DNA from: a virus | Direction: 5' to 3' (one strand) | Length of the DNA stretch: 25,380 nucleotides | IMG/VR virus record: IMGVR_UViG_3300030419_003148 | Coordinates: 1,085-26,464 of that record | Shown: piece after piece, positions 1 through 6,399 of the stretch | How positions within the stretch are numbered: position 1 is the first letter of the stretch | Layout of the letters: each line of letters starts with the position of its first letter | Notes under the pieces: model-generated | Seen by the model: only the letters and a program-made list of their open reading frames with translations | Databases searched by the model: none | Told to the model about the DNA's origin: nothing | Program-made: the position numbers and the translations under genes

Positions 1-30
1 ATTTTTATTTGTGTACCATACTCTAATCAT
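1..30 (-). CDS. 5' end of an unidentified gene running off the left edge
   Basis: The stop codon of the gene at 27-380 overlaps an ATG in an ATGA arrangement, and the new frame stays open for the ten codons left (MIRVWYTNKN). The same ATGA coupling is used repeatedly in this phage, so this is probably the next gene of the minus-strand recombination operon. Too little is present to identify it. Confidence 0.5.
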   Translation of the reverse strand, partial: MIRVWYTNKN

Positions 31-380
31 TTTATTTTCATCTCCGCTCGTTGATTTGCTTCTTTCGTTTGTATTAAGTCAATCCATTTCAAATATGTTT
101 TATACTTGACGGATGCCTTATTCTTTTCACGTCTCGCCTTTCCTAAATCTTTTATGTAATCAGCGTATTCTTTTTTTGCGTGGGCATAGTGCTCTGCTTT
201 AGTTGTAGGAATACCATCATCTAATAGAGAAGACATTAGCTTTCCAACTAAATTCTTTTTAGTATCATCCAACATACCAAAAGCAGCATCTTTCTCCGCC
301 CAGTCATCGCCCAACTCCTCTGCCCTTTTCATTAGGACATTGGGGTCAAATCGGTTGTATTCTATATAATCATCAACCAT
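27..380 (-). CDS. Hypothetical charged helical protein in the recombination operon
   Basis: A 117-residue soluble protein rich in Lys, Glu and Asp, probably largely helical, with no membrane segment or catalytic motif I recognise. Residues 60-100 are strongly charged and could form a coiled coil. A GAGGAAAA ribosome binding site precedes the ATG and lies inside the last codons of the HNH gene, with which it overlaps by 8 bases. As a late gene of the operon carrying nuclease, ERF and HNH genes, it may assist DNA metabolism, but this rests on position only. Confidence 0.75.
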   Translation of the reverse strand: MVDDYIEYNRFDPNVLMKRAEELGDDWAEKDAAFGMLDDTKKNLVGKLMSSLLDDGIPTTKAEHYAHAKKEYADYIKDLGKARREKNKASVKYKTYLKWIDLIQTKEANQRAEMKIK

Positions 381-648
381 AAATTTTCCTCATAATTTTT
401 TCATCTAATTTTTTTTTCACCATATCATTGAACTCTTTATTGTGGTCAGCCATCGTATGGCAAGTCCTACATAAAGCGACCAAATTTTCCGGTGTATCCT
501 TTTTTTTGCTTCCTCCGGAACCTCTTTTTGAAATATGATGAACTTCGGTATTTAATTTTTGACAATAATCGCATGGAATTTTTTCCTGCGACAAAGAAGA
601 AACTGCATACCCCCAGAATTTTAGATAAACCCGAACGTGATTTTTCAT
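373..648 (-). CDS. Small HNH endonuclease
   Basis: A 91-residue protein with a complete HNH layout: a zinc-binding pair C26-x2-C29, the catalytic-type His pair H37-H38 in EVHHIS, N55 in the ENLVALC segment, and a second pair C60-x2-C63 followed by H64. HNH enzymes nick or cleave DNA using one metal ion. Compact phage versions occur beside recombination genes or near terminases. Here it follows the SSB-tail protein with a TAATG stop/start overlap, so a role in recombination or repair is more likely than selfish homing, but homing cannot be excluded. The start lacks a strong ribosome binding site, which fits translational coupling. Confidence 0.85.
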   Translation of the reverse strand: MKNHVRVYLKFWGYAVSSLSQEKIPCDYCQKLNTEVHHISKRGSGGSKKKDTPENLVALCRTCHTMADHNKEFNDMVKKKLDEKIMRKIYG

Positions 649-893
649 TAGTATGGTATGTCAATGTCTTCCTCTGGTTTGTTATTAATTTGTCCAGATG
701 GTTTGAATTGCTTCTCATCCACTTTGATATTAAGAGATGACTTGCCTTCCTTATCCTTCCACATACCAATTTGATACGCTTTTCCGGGCTCTAAAACAAC
801 TCTCTCCTTAACTGTAAAGTTAGAGTTGCTATAGATAGGTTTGTTATCACCCTCACTTTTATTTTCATTTTTAAATAATCTCATATAAAACAT
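648..893 (-). CDS. Small protein with an SSB-like acidic C-terminal tip
   Basis: An 81-residue protein without a recognised domain. A variable N-terminus is followed by a segment of alternating hydrophobic residues (about 27-62) that could be a small beta fold, then a Pro/Asn-rich linker and the terminus EEDIDIPY. That end closely resembles the acidic tip of bacterial SSB (typically DDDIPF), which recruits repair and replication proteins. The gene lies directly after ERF (TAATG overlap; the ribosome binding site is in the last ERF codons), as phage SSB genes often do. It is shorter than a normal SSB, so it may be a divergent SSB or an SSB-tail mimic. Confidence 0.7.
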   Translation of the reverse strand: MFYMRLFKNENKSEGDNKPIYSNSNFTVKERVVLEPGKAYQIGMWKDKEGKSSLNIKVDEKQFKPSGQINNKPEEDIDIPY

Positions 894-1447
894 TATGCTT
901 TTCTCCTCTCTGTTTTATGGTCTGTTTTATCAGTTGTCTTTTTTTGAACATCAAAATTTTGATTGTGTCCATCCAAGTCATCCTCCTCCCCTGTTGATAT
1001 TTGAAACAGTGAACGCATGAATTGTTTTAGTGTGTAAGACATACTACTCCCCATAGACTGACCACCAGTCATGGAAACAAACATATTTCTTCTTGGCGTA
1101 TACGCCCATGTATCGCCACTAGCGTGAGATAAAATAAATTTATATACAATGTGTACCCAAGGGTTTTTAGCACCATCTCTTGATACCTTACAACTCTCTT
1201 CATCCATTGTTATAATTAAACCATGCTTCGCACACAGTGGATTAACTGCTGATAAAAATTTATCTATACTTGCATAGTTGTAATTCTGATATTTATTTTC
1301 ATCATCTTTCTTTAACATCCTAATGTCCTTCATAACACCATTTATAGCTGTAGCTATACTCTTTGGTAATTTAGGAACAATGGGTTCACTCGGAATGTGA
1401 TATCCATTTCCATTAGTTTCAAAACTATTTTTTTCTTCTTCGCTCAT
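893..1447 (-). CDS. erf: ERF family single-strand annealing protein
   Basis: A 184-residue protein of the ERF superfamily (P22 Erf type), which binds single-stranded DNA and anneals complementary strands in RecA-independent recombination. Family features include the N-terminal region IATAINGVMKDI (about 30-41), the YNYASIDKFLSAVNPLCAKHG segment (about 55-75), and the family-typical GSSMSYTLKQFMRSLF followed by EEDDLDG (about 130-157). The C-terminal tail is short and charged. The start has a strong AGGAGG site inside the preceding gene. The partner nuclease is two genes upstream, the usual exonuclease-annealase pairing. Confidence 0.93.
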   Translation of the reverse strand: MSEEEKNSFETNGNGYHIPSEPIVPKLPKSIATAINGVMKDIRMLKKDDENKYQNYNYASIDKFLSAVNPLCAKHGLIITMDEESCKVSRDGAKNPWVHIVYKFILSHASGDTWAYTPRRNMFVSMTGGQSMGSSMSYTLKQFMRSLFQISTGEEDDLDGHNQNFDVQKKTTDKTDHKTERRKA

Positions 1448-1616
1448 TCTTTTTTTCCTCCTTTACTAGGTTCATCCATTCTAATCTTGGGCCATAATAA
1501 AAATTTTTAACTTTATTACCAAGATGGTCATTACCCCAAAACCACTGCGAGTAATGCTTCTCCTCTTTAATTTTTTCTTTATCACGCTTCCAAGATTCAA
1601 TGGTAAGTTCGGGCAT
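1425..1616 (-). CDS. Hypothetical small protein between nuclease and ERF
   Basis: A 63-residue basic protein with an aromatic centre (HYSQWFWGNDHLG, residues 21-33) and a Lys/Arg-rich end. The ATG chosen overlaps the stop of the nuclease gene (TAATG); an upstream start four codons earlier would lie inside that gene and is less likely. Its last codons hold the AGGAGG site for ERF and its stop overlaps the ERF start region. Sandwiched between nuclease and annealase, it may assist them, but no domain is recognised. Confidence 0.7.
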   Translation of the reverse strand: MPELTIESWKRDKEKIKEEKHYSQWFWGNDHLGNKVKNFYYGPRLEWMNLVKEEKKNERRRKK

Positions 1617-2428
1617 TACACACCCCAAACTTTTTTTCGTGCTTCAATTAATTTTGGCTCATTCCAAAAAAAATCATCTGTATTAGGGAAACACATTTGA
1701 GCAATCTCACTCTTATCATTACAATTGTATAGTAAGATATCCATAGTTTTAATTATTTGGTGTGCTGACTCTAAGTGTTTCTCTTTATCCTCCAATTCAT
1801 ACCAGACACCCTCAGTCCTGTAAGATACTTTTTTGGTTTTTCTATCTGTACTCCTGTATGGAATAAGATACAGCAGGACTGCCTCGCATTCTAATGCATG
1901 GCTGTAGAGGGCAATCTGTCTTGCATGGGAGGATGCAAGTTTTGATGGTTTTCGCTTTGTTGTTTTTAAATCCACAATTATTTTTTTTCCTGTAGATTTA
2001 TTTTCCATTACAAAGTCTGTATAACCATAATATTTATATTCGTGCAATACACCCTCAACTTTTGCTTGATAGGTATATAAGTCTCCAAGTTTATTTTTTA
2101 ACTCGTGTACTGCACCTTTTATTAAGTAAGGTATTGTCGCTCTTTCTTCGTGATAATCTTTCATATCTGGATTACATTTCTCATCAAATTTTTTTAATGC
2201 AATTTCTATTCCTTCATTTTCAGTTATTGCTCCCTCTAGTATAAATTTTACTCCTAGTTCTGAGCAAGTTCCTCTCTCCATTGCACAGTTGGAAGGAAAA
2301 TTATAACCATATATTTTCCTTAAACACCATTTTGCTCTATAACCAACAAAGTCATTAATACTTGACGGAGACGGAATTTTTAGGTTAAACTTCTCAAATC
2401 CAGACATGGGTCTATTAGGTATAATCAT
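1616..2428 (-). CDS. PD-(D/E)XK nuclease, RecB/Cas4-like phage exonuclease
   Basis: A 270-residue nuclease of the PD-(D/E)XK superfamily. The visible core is ERG near residues 51-53, an acidic residue around E125, GYTD (D138), IVDLKTT (D153, K155) and QIALY (Q171, Y175), in the order and spacing of RecB/Cas4-type domains. An N-terminal SPSSINDF motif (about 20-27) is also typical of this group. The likely role is resection of DNA ends to give single strands for the ERF protein downstream. The first ATG has no clear ribosome binding site. A later in-frame ATG (residue 8) is possible but no better supported. It begins only 34 bases from a divergent gene. Confidence 0.9.
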   Translation of the reverse strand: MIIPNRPMSGFEKFNLKIPSPSSINDFVGYRAKWCLRKIYGYNFPSNCAMERGTCSELGVKFILEGAITENEGIEIALKKFDEKCNPDMKDYHEERATIPYLIKGAVHELKNKLGDLYTYQAKVEGVLHEYKYYGYTDFVMENKSTGKKIIVDLKTTKRKPSKLASSHARQIALYSHALECEAVLLYLIPYRSTDRKTKKVSYRTEGVWYELEDKEKHLESAHQIIKTMDILLYNCNDKSEIAQMCFPNTDDFFWNEPKLIEARKKVWGV

Positions 2429-2462
2429 AGTTAACTAATACTAAAATTAATGAAGAATAGCA

Positions 2463-2783
2463 ATGGTAAATAAAGCAAAAAGAAAAGGTTCTAGAAGAGA
2501 ATACCAGATGAGAGACTGGTTCAAGGAGTTAGGTTTTAGATGTAAGAGGGTTATTCTTAGTGGTGCTTTGGGTGGTAAATTTTCTGGTGACTTGGATTTA
2601 TTCCTCCCCAGACAAAGAAAACCAATTAAAATAGAGGTTAAAGGCAGAAAAACTGAACCTGCCAAAACGCTACTAGGTTGGAAGAAGGATAATGATATAC
2701 TAATTGTAAAGGTTGACAATAAACCACCTTACTTTTTACTTGACGAAGACATAATGAAAGTGATTTTAAGTAGGGTTAAATGA
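2463..2783 (+). CDS. Resolvase-like PD-(D/E)XK endonuclease
   Basis: A 106-residue protein with the layout of small Holliday-junction-resolvase-like nucleases: a basic start with KGSRREY (E13), GALGGKFSGDLD (D43), IKIEVKGRK (E58, K60), then LLGWKKDNDILIVKVD. E13, D43 and E-x-K at 58-60 would form the metal site. Such enzymes cleave branched DNA or nick DNA during replication and packaging. It is the first gene of the plus-strand replication block and overlaps the next gene by ATGA. The ribosome binding site is weak (GAAGAA). Whether it resolves junctions or acts as another type of nuclease cannot be told from sequence. Confidence 0.82.
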   Translation: MVNKAKRKGSRREYQMRDWFKELGFRCKRVILSGALGGKFSGDLDLFLPRQRKPIKIEVKGRKTEPAKTLLGWKKDNDILIVKVDNKPPYFLLDEDIMKVILSRVK

Positions 2784-3013
2784 CAAAAAGACAAAAAAAG
2801 TTGTATGATTATCTCATTCGGTATATTAGCGAAAATGACATAGCACCAAGCTATGTGGAAATGATGGAGTATATGGGTTTGTCAAAAAAAAGCAAATCGG
2901 TTATACACCATTATTTAACGGAGCTAGAAAAAGAGGGTCTTATTACTAGGATTGCAGGAAAATGGAGAGGGATAAAAATAAATGAGCGAAGAAATACAAC
3001 TACCTTACAGTGA
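2780..3013 (+). CDS. Stand-alone LexA-type winged-helix DNA-binding protein
   Basis: A 77-residue protein matching the N-terminal DNA-binding domain of LexA from end to end: TKRQKKLYDYL, then APSYVEMMEYMGL, a recognition helix around SKSVIHHYLTELEKEGLI, and a short wing. The LexA self-cleavage domain is absent and the frame ends naturally, so this is not an obvious truncation. It would bind DNA but could not respond to RecA through cleavage. It may compete at host SOS boxes or regulate the nearby divergent promoters; a replication-accessory role is also possible. It overlaps both neighbours (ATGA upstream, 32 bases downstream). Confidence 0.85.
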   Translation: MTKRQKKLYDYLIRYISENDIAPSYVEMMEYMGLSKKSKSVIHHYLTELEKEGLITRIAGKWRGIKINERRNTTTLQ

Positions 3014-3785
3014 TTTATATCATGGAGACTGGAGAATGGGATGCTCTGGTTTTACTGCACAGCAAGAAGGAATATATATGAGATTATATACCCACTTAGG
3101 TACTTTAAATGGAAGAGGTTTACCTAATGATTTTAATAAAATAGCAAGAATGGTTTTAGACCACAGCGATATTCCAGAGTTTGTTGAGCAGCAGAAAGCT
3201 GATTTAATGTTAGTTATTAACGAGAAATTAACATTGATTGATGGAAAATATCATCAAAAAAGGCAAAAAAGAGACAGAGAAAAGAAAATTGAAAAAATAA
3301 TGCTTAAAAAATTAGCAGGGAGTAAGGGTGGTCTAGCAAAACACAAGCAGAAGTCTACCACAGACTCTGAATCTGATTCTCTTAATAGTATTTATAAGCA
3401 TATATGGGATAGCTTACTAGTGAAGAGAGGTTCTAAAACAGTTGGACTGAAGAGTTTTATTAATCATGCATCTGATGTAGACCCAGAGCTCATAATTAAG
3501 AAATTTAATGATTTATGTAGGCAGTCTGATGACCCTAAATTTATACCTCATCTATCAACATGGTTAAATCATCACAGGTGGGAGGAGGAACTACCTAGTA
3601 AAAAAGAGGATGTTCCAAATAGTATAAATCACTACCAAAGTAGAATTATGATGTTTAAAAGCGATAAAATTACGCCATTTTTAAAGAGTTTTGCTTTGAG
3701 ATATGAGCAGGATGTTAGGGAAGGCGTTAAAAAAGGAGATTTAACAAAGGAGAGAGCGAAAGAATTGGGCATAGAAGTTGGCTAA
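2982..3785 (+). CDS. DUF1376/YdaU-like phage replication protein
   Basis: A 267-residue protein. Residues about 5-95 match the DUF1376 (YdaU) pattern: LPYSDLYHGDWRMGCSGFT, then EGIYMRLYTHLGTLNGRGLPNDFNKIARM. This domain is common in phage replication initiators that play the role of lambda O. A Lys-rich linker (about 92-125) leads to a helical C-terminal half with a conserved-looking FIPHLSTWLNHHRWEEE stretch (about 187-203), typical of initiator C-termini. It starts inside the LexA-like gene, with a GAGAGGG site. I infer that it recruits the host helicase or helicase loader; no helicase gene is seen in the window. Confidence 0.8.
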   Translation: MSEEIQLPYSDLYHGDWRMGCSGFTAQQEGIYMRLYTHLGTLNGRGLPNDFNKIARMVLDHSDIPEFVEQQKADLMLVINEKLTLIDGKYHQKRQKRDREKKIEKIMLKKLAGSKGGLAKHKQKSTTDSESDSLNSIYKHIWDSLLVKRGSKTVGLKSFINHASDVDPELIIKKFNDLCRQSDDPKFIPHLSTWLNHHRWEEELPSKKEDVPNSINHYQSRIMMFKSDKITPFLKSFALRYEQDVREGVKKGDLTKERAKELGIEVG

Positions 3786-4293
3786 GCGAGGTAGACCAAA
3801 GAAAGATAAGCCATTGCGTGATAAGGGTACGCCAGAGCAACAAATCAAGAGACTTGCTCTAGTTAATGGAGGAGACCCAACTTTATCTACTACTCCACTC
3901 GACATAATGTTTGCCAGAAGAATTATTGAGCCAGACCAGTATAATGCAGGACTGACTTACTGGTACTTATATACCAAAGTGTTCGGAAAACCCTTTCCAG
4001 AGTCAAATACAGGGAAATTACTATCGCCAATTAAGGGTAGGATGATTGAAGAAGGCGAAAAAAGGAAGGATATACACAATAATACTGTGTATACTGAATG
4101 TAGGAAATTTATTGTTAAAGAGGTTGGGAGAAAAGTTTACGGAATGATGAGGGATGTTGTTATATTTTTTGAACACCCCCCATACTTAAATTACTCAAAG
4201 AAAAAAATAAGGGATAACCCTCACAAAGAGGATTTTCGCAATGCCTTAGACTCCATAGTTAAATTCTTTAATTTCTATAAGAAAAAGCGTTAG
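3778..4293 (+). CDS. Hypothetical basic protein with AT-hook-like start
   Basis: A 171-residue basic protein with a TTG start overlapping the previous stop by 8 bases. Residues 3-9 (KRGRPKK) form an AT-hook-like minor-groove-binding motif, so DNA contact is plausible. The middle holds an aromatic helix (LTYWYLYTKVFGKPF, about 59-73), and the C-terminus ends in FYKKKR. It is the last gene of the replication block and its stop overlaps the stop of the convergent glucosaminidase. It could be a replication or late-transcription accessory protein, but I recognise no family. Confidence 0.7.
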   Translation: MAKRGRPKKDKPLRDKGTPEQQIKRLALVNGGDPTLSTTPLDIMFARRIIEPDQYNAGLTYWYLYTKVFGKPFPESNTGKLLSPIKGRMIEEGEKRKDIHNNTVYTECRKFIVKEVGRKVYGMMRDVVIFFEHPPYLNYSKKKIRDNPHKEDFRNALDSIVKFFNFYKKKR

Positions 4294-4778
4294 AGGTTTT
4301 CTAATTGCTTAACCAACTTTTTTATTTTCTCTTCGTATTCATTATCCTCTGCATATTCATCCAGATGTTCTATTAACTTATAGATATTGACATTATCAAC
4401 TGTGTATTGTCTGATTAACTGCTCTTGGAATTCCTCGTATGGTTTTCCGTGTGCTAGTAAATCCATGTAGTCACCCACCGACTCACACCAAGTGTGATAA
4501 CTTCTTAATTTTTTCCCATTTCTAGAGCGAATGAAATCATCCCCCTCTAGAGCCTTAATGCCAAACAAATTATTACCTTCGGTGGCAAATCTACTCCTAC
4601 CCCAGTCTGACTCGTGTATAGCTTGAGCTAAAACTAGATTAATGGGTATTCTCTCGTGAGATTCAACTGTGGCGTTATGTTCTAAGGCACAAGCCTTAAC
4701 CTTTTCAATAAAATCTAAGTCTAAATCGCCATTGAGCGTATTACATAGAAGTAGAAGTGTTGCACATATATGTTTCAT
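4290..4778 (-). CDS. Exported glucosaminidase-type peptidoglycan hydrolase
   Basis: A 162-residue protein of the FlgJ/Bax-type glucosaminidase family, which cleaves peptidoglycan glycan strands. The signature runs PINLVLAQAIHESDWGRS (about 45-62) with the catalytic-type Glu56, then FATEGNNLFGIKA (about 64-76) and YHTWCESVGDYMDLL. Residues 1-17 are short and hydrophobic (CATLLLLC), consistent with a signal peptide or signal-arrest anchor. The gene is alone and far from the T4-type lysozyme, on the opposite strand, with several hairpins upstream. It may act in lysis, wall penetration, or modification of the infected cell. Confidence 0.85.
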   Translation of the reverse strand: MKHICATLLLLCNTLNGDLDLDFIEKVKACALEHNATVESHERIPINLVLAQAIHESDWGRSRFATEGNNLFGIKALEGDDFIRSRNGKKLRSYHTWCESVGDYMDLLAHGKPYEEFQEQLIRQYTVDNVNIYKLIEHLDEYAEDNEYEEKIKKLVKQLENL

Positions 4779-4974
4779 CTGTTCCTCATCTGTTCTTTAA
4801 ACTATTTATCATATTTGTGATATAAAATATAAACTGCACAATCGTGCAGTCATCTTAATATCTTAATAATTAGAGAGAATAGGGCAGCGAACCTGCCCTA
4901 CGTCTATTGTTTATTATAGTTATAGTTATGGTTGTAGTTATGGTTAGTAATACTAACGTAATGCGTTCGCATAA
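4779..4974. other. Intergenic region with four hairpins and a degenerate hexamer repeat
   Basis: No gene is visible. The region holds perfect hairpins at 4833-4850 (ACTGCAC/GTGCAGT), 4881-4899 (AGGGCAG/CTGCCCT), 4943-4957 (GTTAGT/ACTAAC) and 4961-4972 (ATGCG/CGCAT). Between the second and third, 4915-4944 is five tandem copies of a hexamer varying around TATAGT/TATGGT. The GC-rich hairpins probably terminate minus-strand transcripts from the genes to the right; the hexamers could be protein-binding repeats. Confidence 0.7.
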
Positions 4975-5127
4975 CTATTTTATACGTTTTACACGCTTTT
5001 TGCGTTTCTTTTTCTTCTTAGTAAATATAGGTTTGTGCTTAGAATTTGTGCCATAACCATAAATATTTGGGTGGTCATCCATGCTTCCAACAGGCACTCT
5101 CCCTATATTAGATTTACCTTTTTTCAT
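4975..5127 (-). CDS. Tiny lysine-rich protein
   Basis: A 50-residue protein beginning MKKGKSNIGRVPVGSMDD and ending in a run of Lys and Arg (residues 37-50). It overlaps the upstream gene by 14 bases, with GAAAG-type purines before the ATG. The polar N-terminal half (with NIYGYGTNS) and very basic tail suggest a nucleic-acid or virion-associated peptide. The tail loosely resembles the basic ends of proteins in the structural module. Support is the operon position and the clean overlap; the function is unknown. Confidence 0.6.
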   Translation of the reverse strand: MKKGKSNIGRVPVGSMDDHPNIYGYGTNSKHKPIFTKKKKKRKKRVKRIK

Positions 5128-5293
5128 GTTTTCTTTCGTAATAACCACTATGGGTGTGTATTACATTAAGATTAGGATATTTTATAAAATAATCTGATGC
5201 TTCTTTACGAGATATACTTTTTTTATATCCATTAATAACACCAAAATCTTTTCTATAAAAGTGTATCCTATTTCTTTTACTCTTTACTGGCAT
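5114..5293 (-). CDS. Hypothetical small basic protein
   Basis: A 59-residue protein starting MPVKSKRNRIHFYRK. This ATG has a strong GGAGGAATTT site and was chosen over a start seven codons upstream that would lie before the site. The protein is basic and Tyr/His-rich with no recognised domain. It overlaps the genes on both sides, as is usual in this operon (6192 down to 4975). Confidence 0.65.
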   Translation of the reverse strand: MPVKSKRNRIHFYRKDFGVINGYKKSISRKEASDYFIKYPNLNVIHTHSGYYERKHEKR

Positions 5294-5648
5294 TAAATTC
5301 CTCCATTGTTTCATATCCCATTTCCTTCGCCCATCTGCGTTTGGTTAGGATTTCTCTTTCATTATCAATAATGACTTGAGGGACTTTCATTTTAATAAAT
5401 TTTTTAAGTCTTTCCTCAGAGTTCTTGATTGCTTTATCAACGTAGTACGGCTCTCGAATTAACCAACCCATGTAAAGACCAAATCTCTCTACTCTCATGT
5501 AGATAAATAAAAATATATCAGATAGGATGTTGAGCGACTTACTGCCTGTGCCATACTTACTCTTTTCTATTGACTGGCTATGTAAATCATTCGACCACAT
5601 AACCAGAAATCTAGATTTTTTAAAAAAATATATATAAAGAGGTCTCAT
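5277..5648 (-). CDS. Hypothetical protein whose ribosome binding site lies in a hairpin
   Basis: A 123-residue protein with an aromatic and hydrophobic N-terminus, then SNILSD-like and FLFIYMRVERFGLYMGWLI segments (about 40-65) that may be amphipathic or buried helices, and a charged helical C-terminus. No family is recognised. Its ATG overlaps the previous stop (ATGA), and its GGAGG site sits in an 8-base-pair hairpin with the start codon at the loop, so translation is probably conditional. An internal ATG at residue 17 has no ribosome binding site. Confidence 0.65.
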   Translation of the reverse strand: MRPLYIYFFKKSRFLVMWSNDLHSQSIEKSKYGTGSKSLNILSDIFLFIYMRVERFGLYMGWLIREPYYVDKAIKNSEERLKKFIKMKVPQVIIDNEREILTKRRWAKEMGYETMEEFNASKE

Positions 5649-5659
5649 GTAGAGACCTC
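5639..5659 (-). promoter_or_regulatory. Hairpin sequestering a ribosome binding site
   Basis: On the minus strand GAGGTCTC, containing the GGAGG site of the gene at 5277-5648, pairs perfectly with GAGACCTC just after the start codon. The loop is TACAT, so the start codon sits at the loop/stem border. The hairpin would block initiation unless opened by a ribosome finishing the upstream gene or by a factor. Confidence 0.7.
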
Positions 5660-5947
5660 CCCGTTAGGTTTTCTTTTCCCATTTTTGAATTCTGGGAATG
5701 CTTTATCAAGTTTCTTGATAGCATCCTCAAGAAGTCCATCTTGGGCAAGTCTGTATGCTTTGGCAACAGCATCAGCCTTTGATGACCAATAACTGCTGTG
5801 CTTTAGAGACACAACAGAGTCATCAACAGTCAATCGCCATCTGTTTCCAGTTGAGCGACCATTTTCCTTAACAATGTTAACAACAATGTCAGCATTGTAG
5901 CCGTAAGGAACTAGGGTCTGGTAGTGACCCTGTCTAATCATTTTCAT
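5645..5947 (-). CDS. Hypothetical protein
   Basis: A 100-residue protein with a beta-rich looking N-terminal half (VPYGYNADIVVNIV, then GNRWRLTVDDSVVSLKHSSYWSSKADAVAKAY) and a helical C-terminus. The SSKADAVAKAYRLA stretch resembles short adaptor-like phage proteins but I assign no family. A GGAGGATGT site precedes the ATG and is part of the last codons of the upstream gene (ATGA overlap). Its own last codons, GEVST, carry the GGAGG of the next gene. Confidence 0.7.
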   Translation of the reverse strand: MKMIRQGHYQTLVPYGYNADIVVNIVKENGRSTGNRWRLTVDDSVVSLKHSSYWSSKADAVAKAYRLAQDGLLEDAIKKLDKAFPEFKNGKRKPNGEVST

Positions 5948-6192
5948 ACATCCTCCAATGGTGTAGTTTTATCTGTTTTACATACCCATCTGGGCAGAGG
6001 CTTAATAAAGACTTCAAATTTTTGCTCTGAAATCTCATCTATAATCGTAAAGTCAGCAATACCCTCAAGCATATTCATACCTGTATCGCCACCTAGTTTT
6101 ATCTCCCTTGCTGTCTCTTCATCTGGGTGTTTCCCATCTTTTATCAAGTCCATAAGGATACCTCGTATTTTGTGTATTCTCTTAAAATCCAT
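5944..6192 (-). CDS. Hypothetical small protein, first gene of an accessory operon
   Basis: An 82-residue acidic protein with no recognised domain. The ATG chosen (MDFKRIHKIR) lies five bases after AGGAG; a GTG two codons earlier overlaps that site and is less likely. It heads a five-gene minus-strand operon (6192 down to 4975), preceded by a plausible promoter, a repeated TATGACCG element and the strong terminator of the next operon. Confidence 0.7.
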   Translation of the reverse strand: MDFKRIHKIRGILMDLIKDGKHPDEETAREIKLGGDTGMNMLEGIADFTIIDEISEQKFEVFIKPLPRWVCKTDKTTPLEDV

Positions 6193-6213
6193 AATCACTC
6201 CTAGTTAATAATA

Positions 6214-6243
6214 GTTATATGATAACAATCTCACCGAATGCAA
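6214..6243 (-). promoter_or_regulatory. Putative promoter of the 6192-4975 operon
   Basis: On the minus strand a TTGCAT -35-like box and a TATAAC -10-like box are separated by 18 bases, upstream of the AGGAG-ATG at 6192. Both boxes differ from consensus and no transcript data exist. Direct repeats of GAGCGTC (6267-6273 and 6281-6287) lie just upstream and could be operator sites. Confidence 0.4.
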
Positions 6244-6293
6244 GATTATTGTAGAATTTTTATCGTGAGCGTCTTACTTAGAGCGTCCGACTA

Positions 6294-6319
6294 CTTACGG
6301 TCATAAGGAACGGTCATAA
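6294..6319 (-). repeat. Two copies of the TATGACCG element
   Basis: On the plus strand ACGGTCATAA occurs at 6297-6306 and again at 6310-6319. The first copy lies in a small hairpin CTTA-CGGTCA-TAAG (6294-6307). Further copies are at 9311, 11489 and, with one change, 13974, all between genes and in the same orientation. Confidence 0.65.
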
Positions 6320-6359
6320 AAATTTTGAAAAAAATTATTGCAGCTCAGAATTTTGGCTC

Positions 6360-6393
6360 AAAAAAAAGGCGATGAGAATAAAATCCCATCGCC
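6360..6393 (-). terminator. Rho-independent terminator
   Basis: Read on the minus strand, GGCGATG pairs with CATCGCC (6368-6393), extended inward by a G-U pair, and is followed by eight T residues (plus-strand A run 6360-6367). It ends the operon running from 7662 down to 6400. The G-U pair exists only in the minus-strand RNA, which confirms the direction. Confidence 0.88.
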
Positions 6394-6399
6394 TATTAT

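Noticed and set aside
492-740. An 82-codon plus-strand frame opposite the HNH and SSB-tail genes
   Set aside because: It is antisense to well-supported genes and has no recognisable domain or operon partner.
4833-4972. CRISPR-like array
   Set aside because: The repeats are only six bases, degenerate and contiguous, without spacers; no cas genes occur. The Cas4-like protein is a phage exonuclease paired with ERF.
5924-6208. A 94-codon plus-strand frame
   Set aside because: It mirrors the genes at 5645-5947 and 5944-6192, which have good ribosome binding sites and couplings. Its Ser/Ile-rich sequence looks like an antisense artefact.
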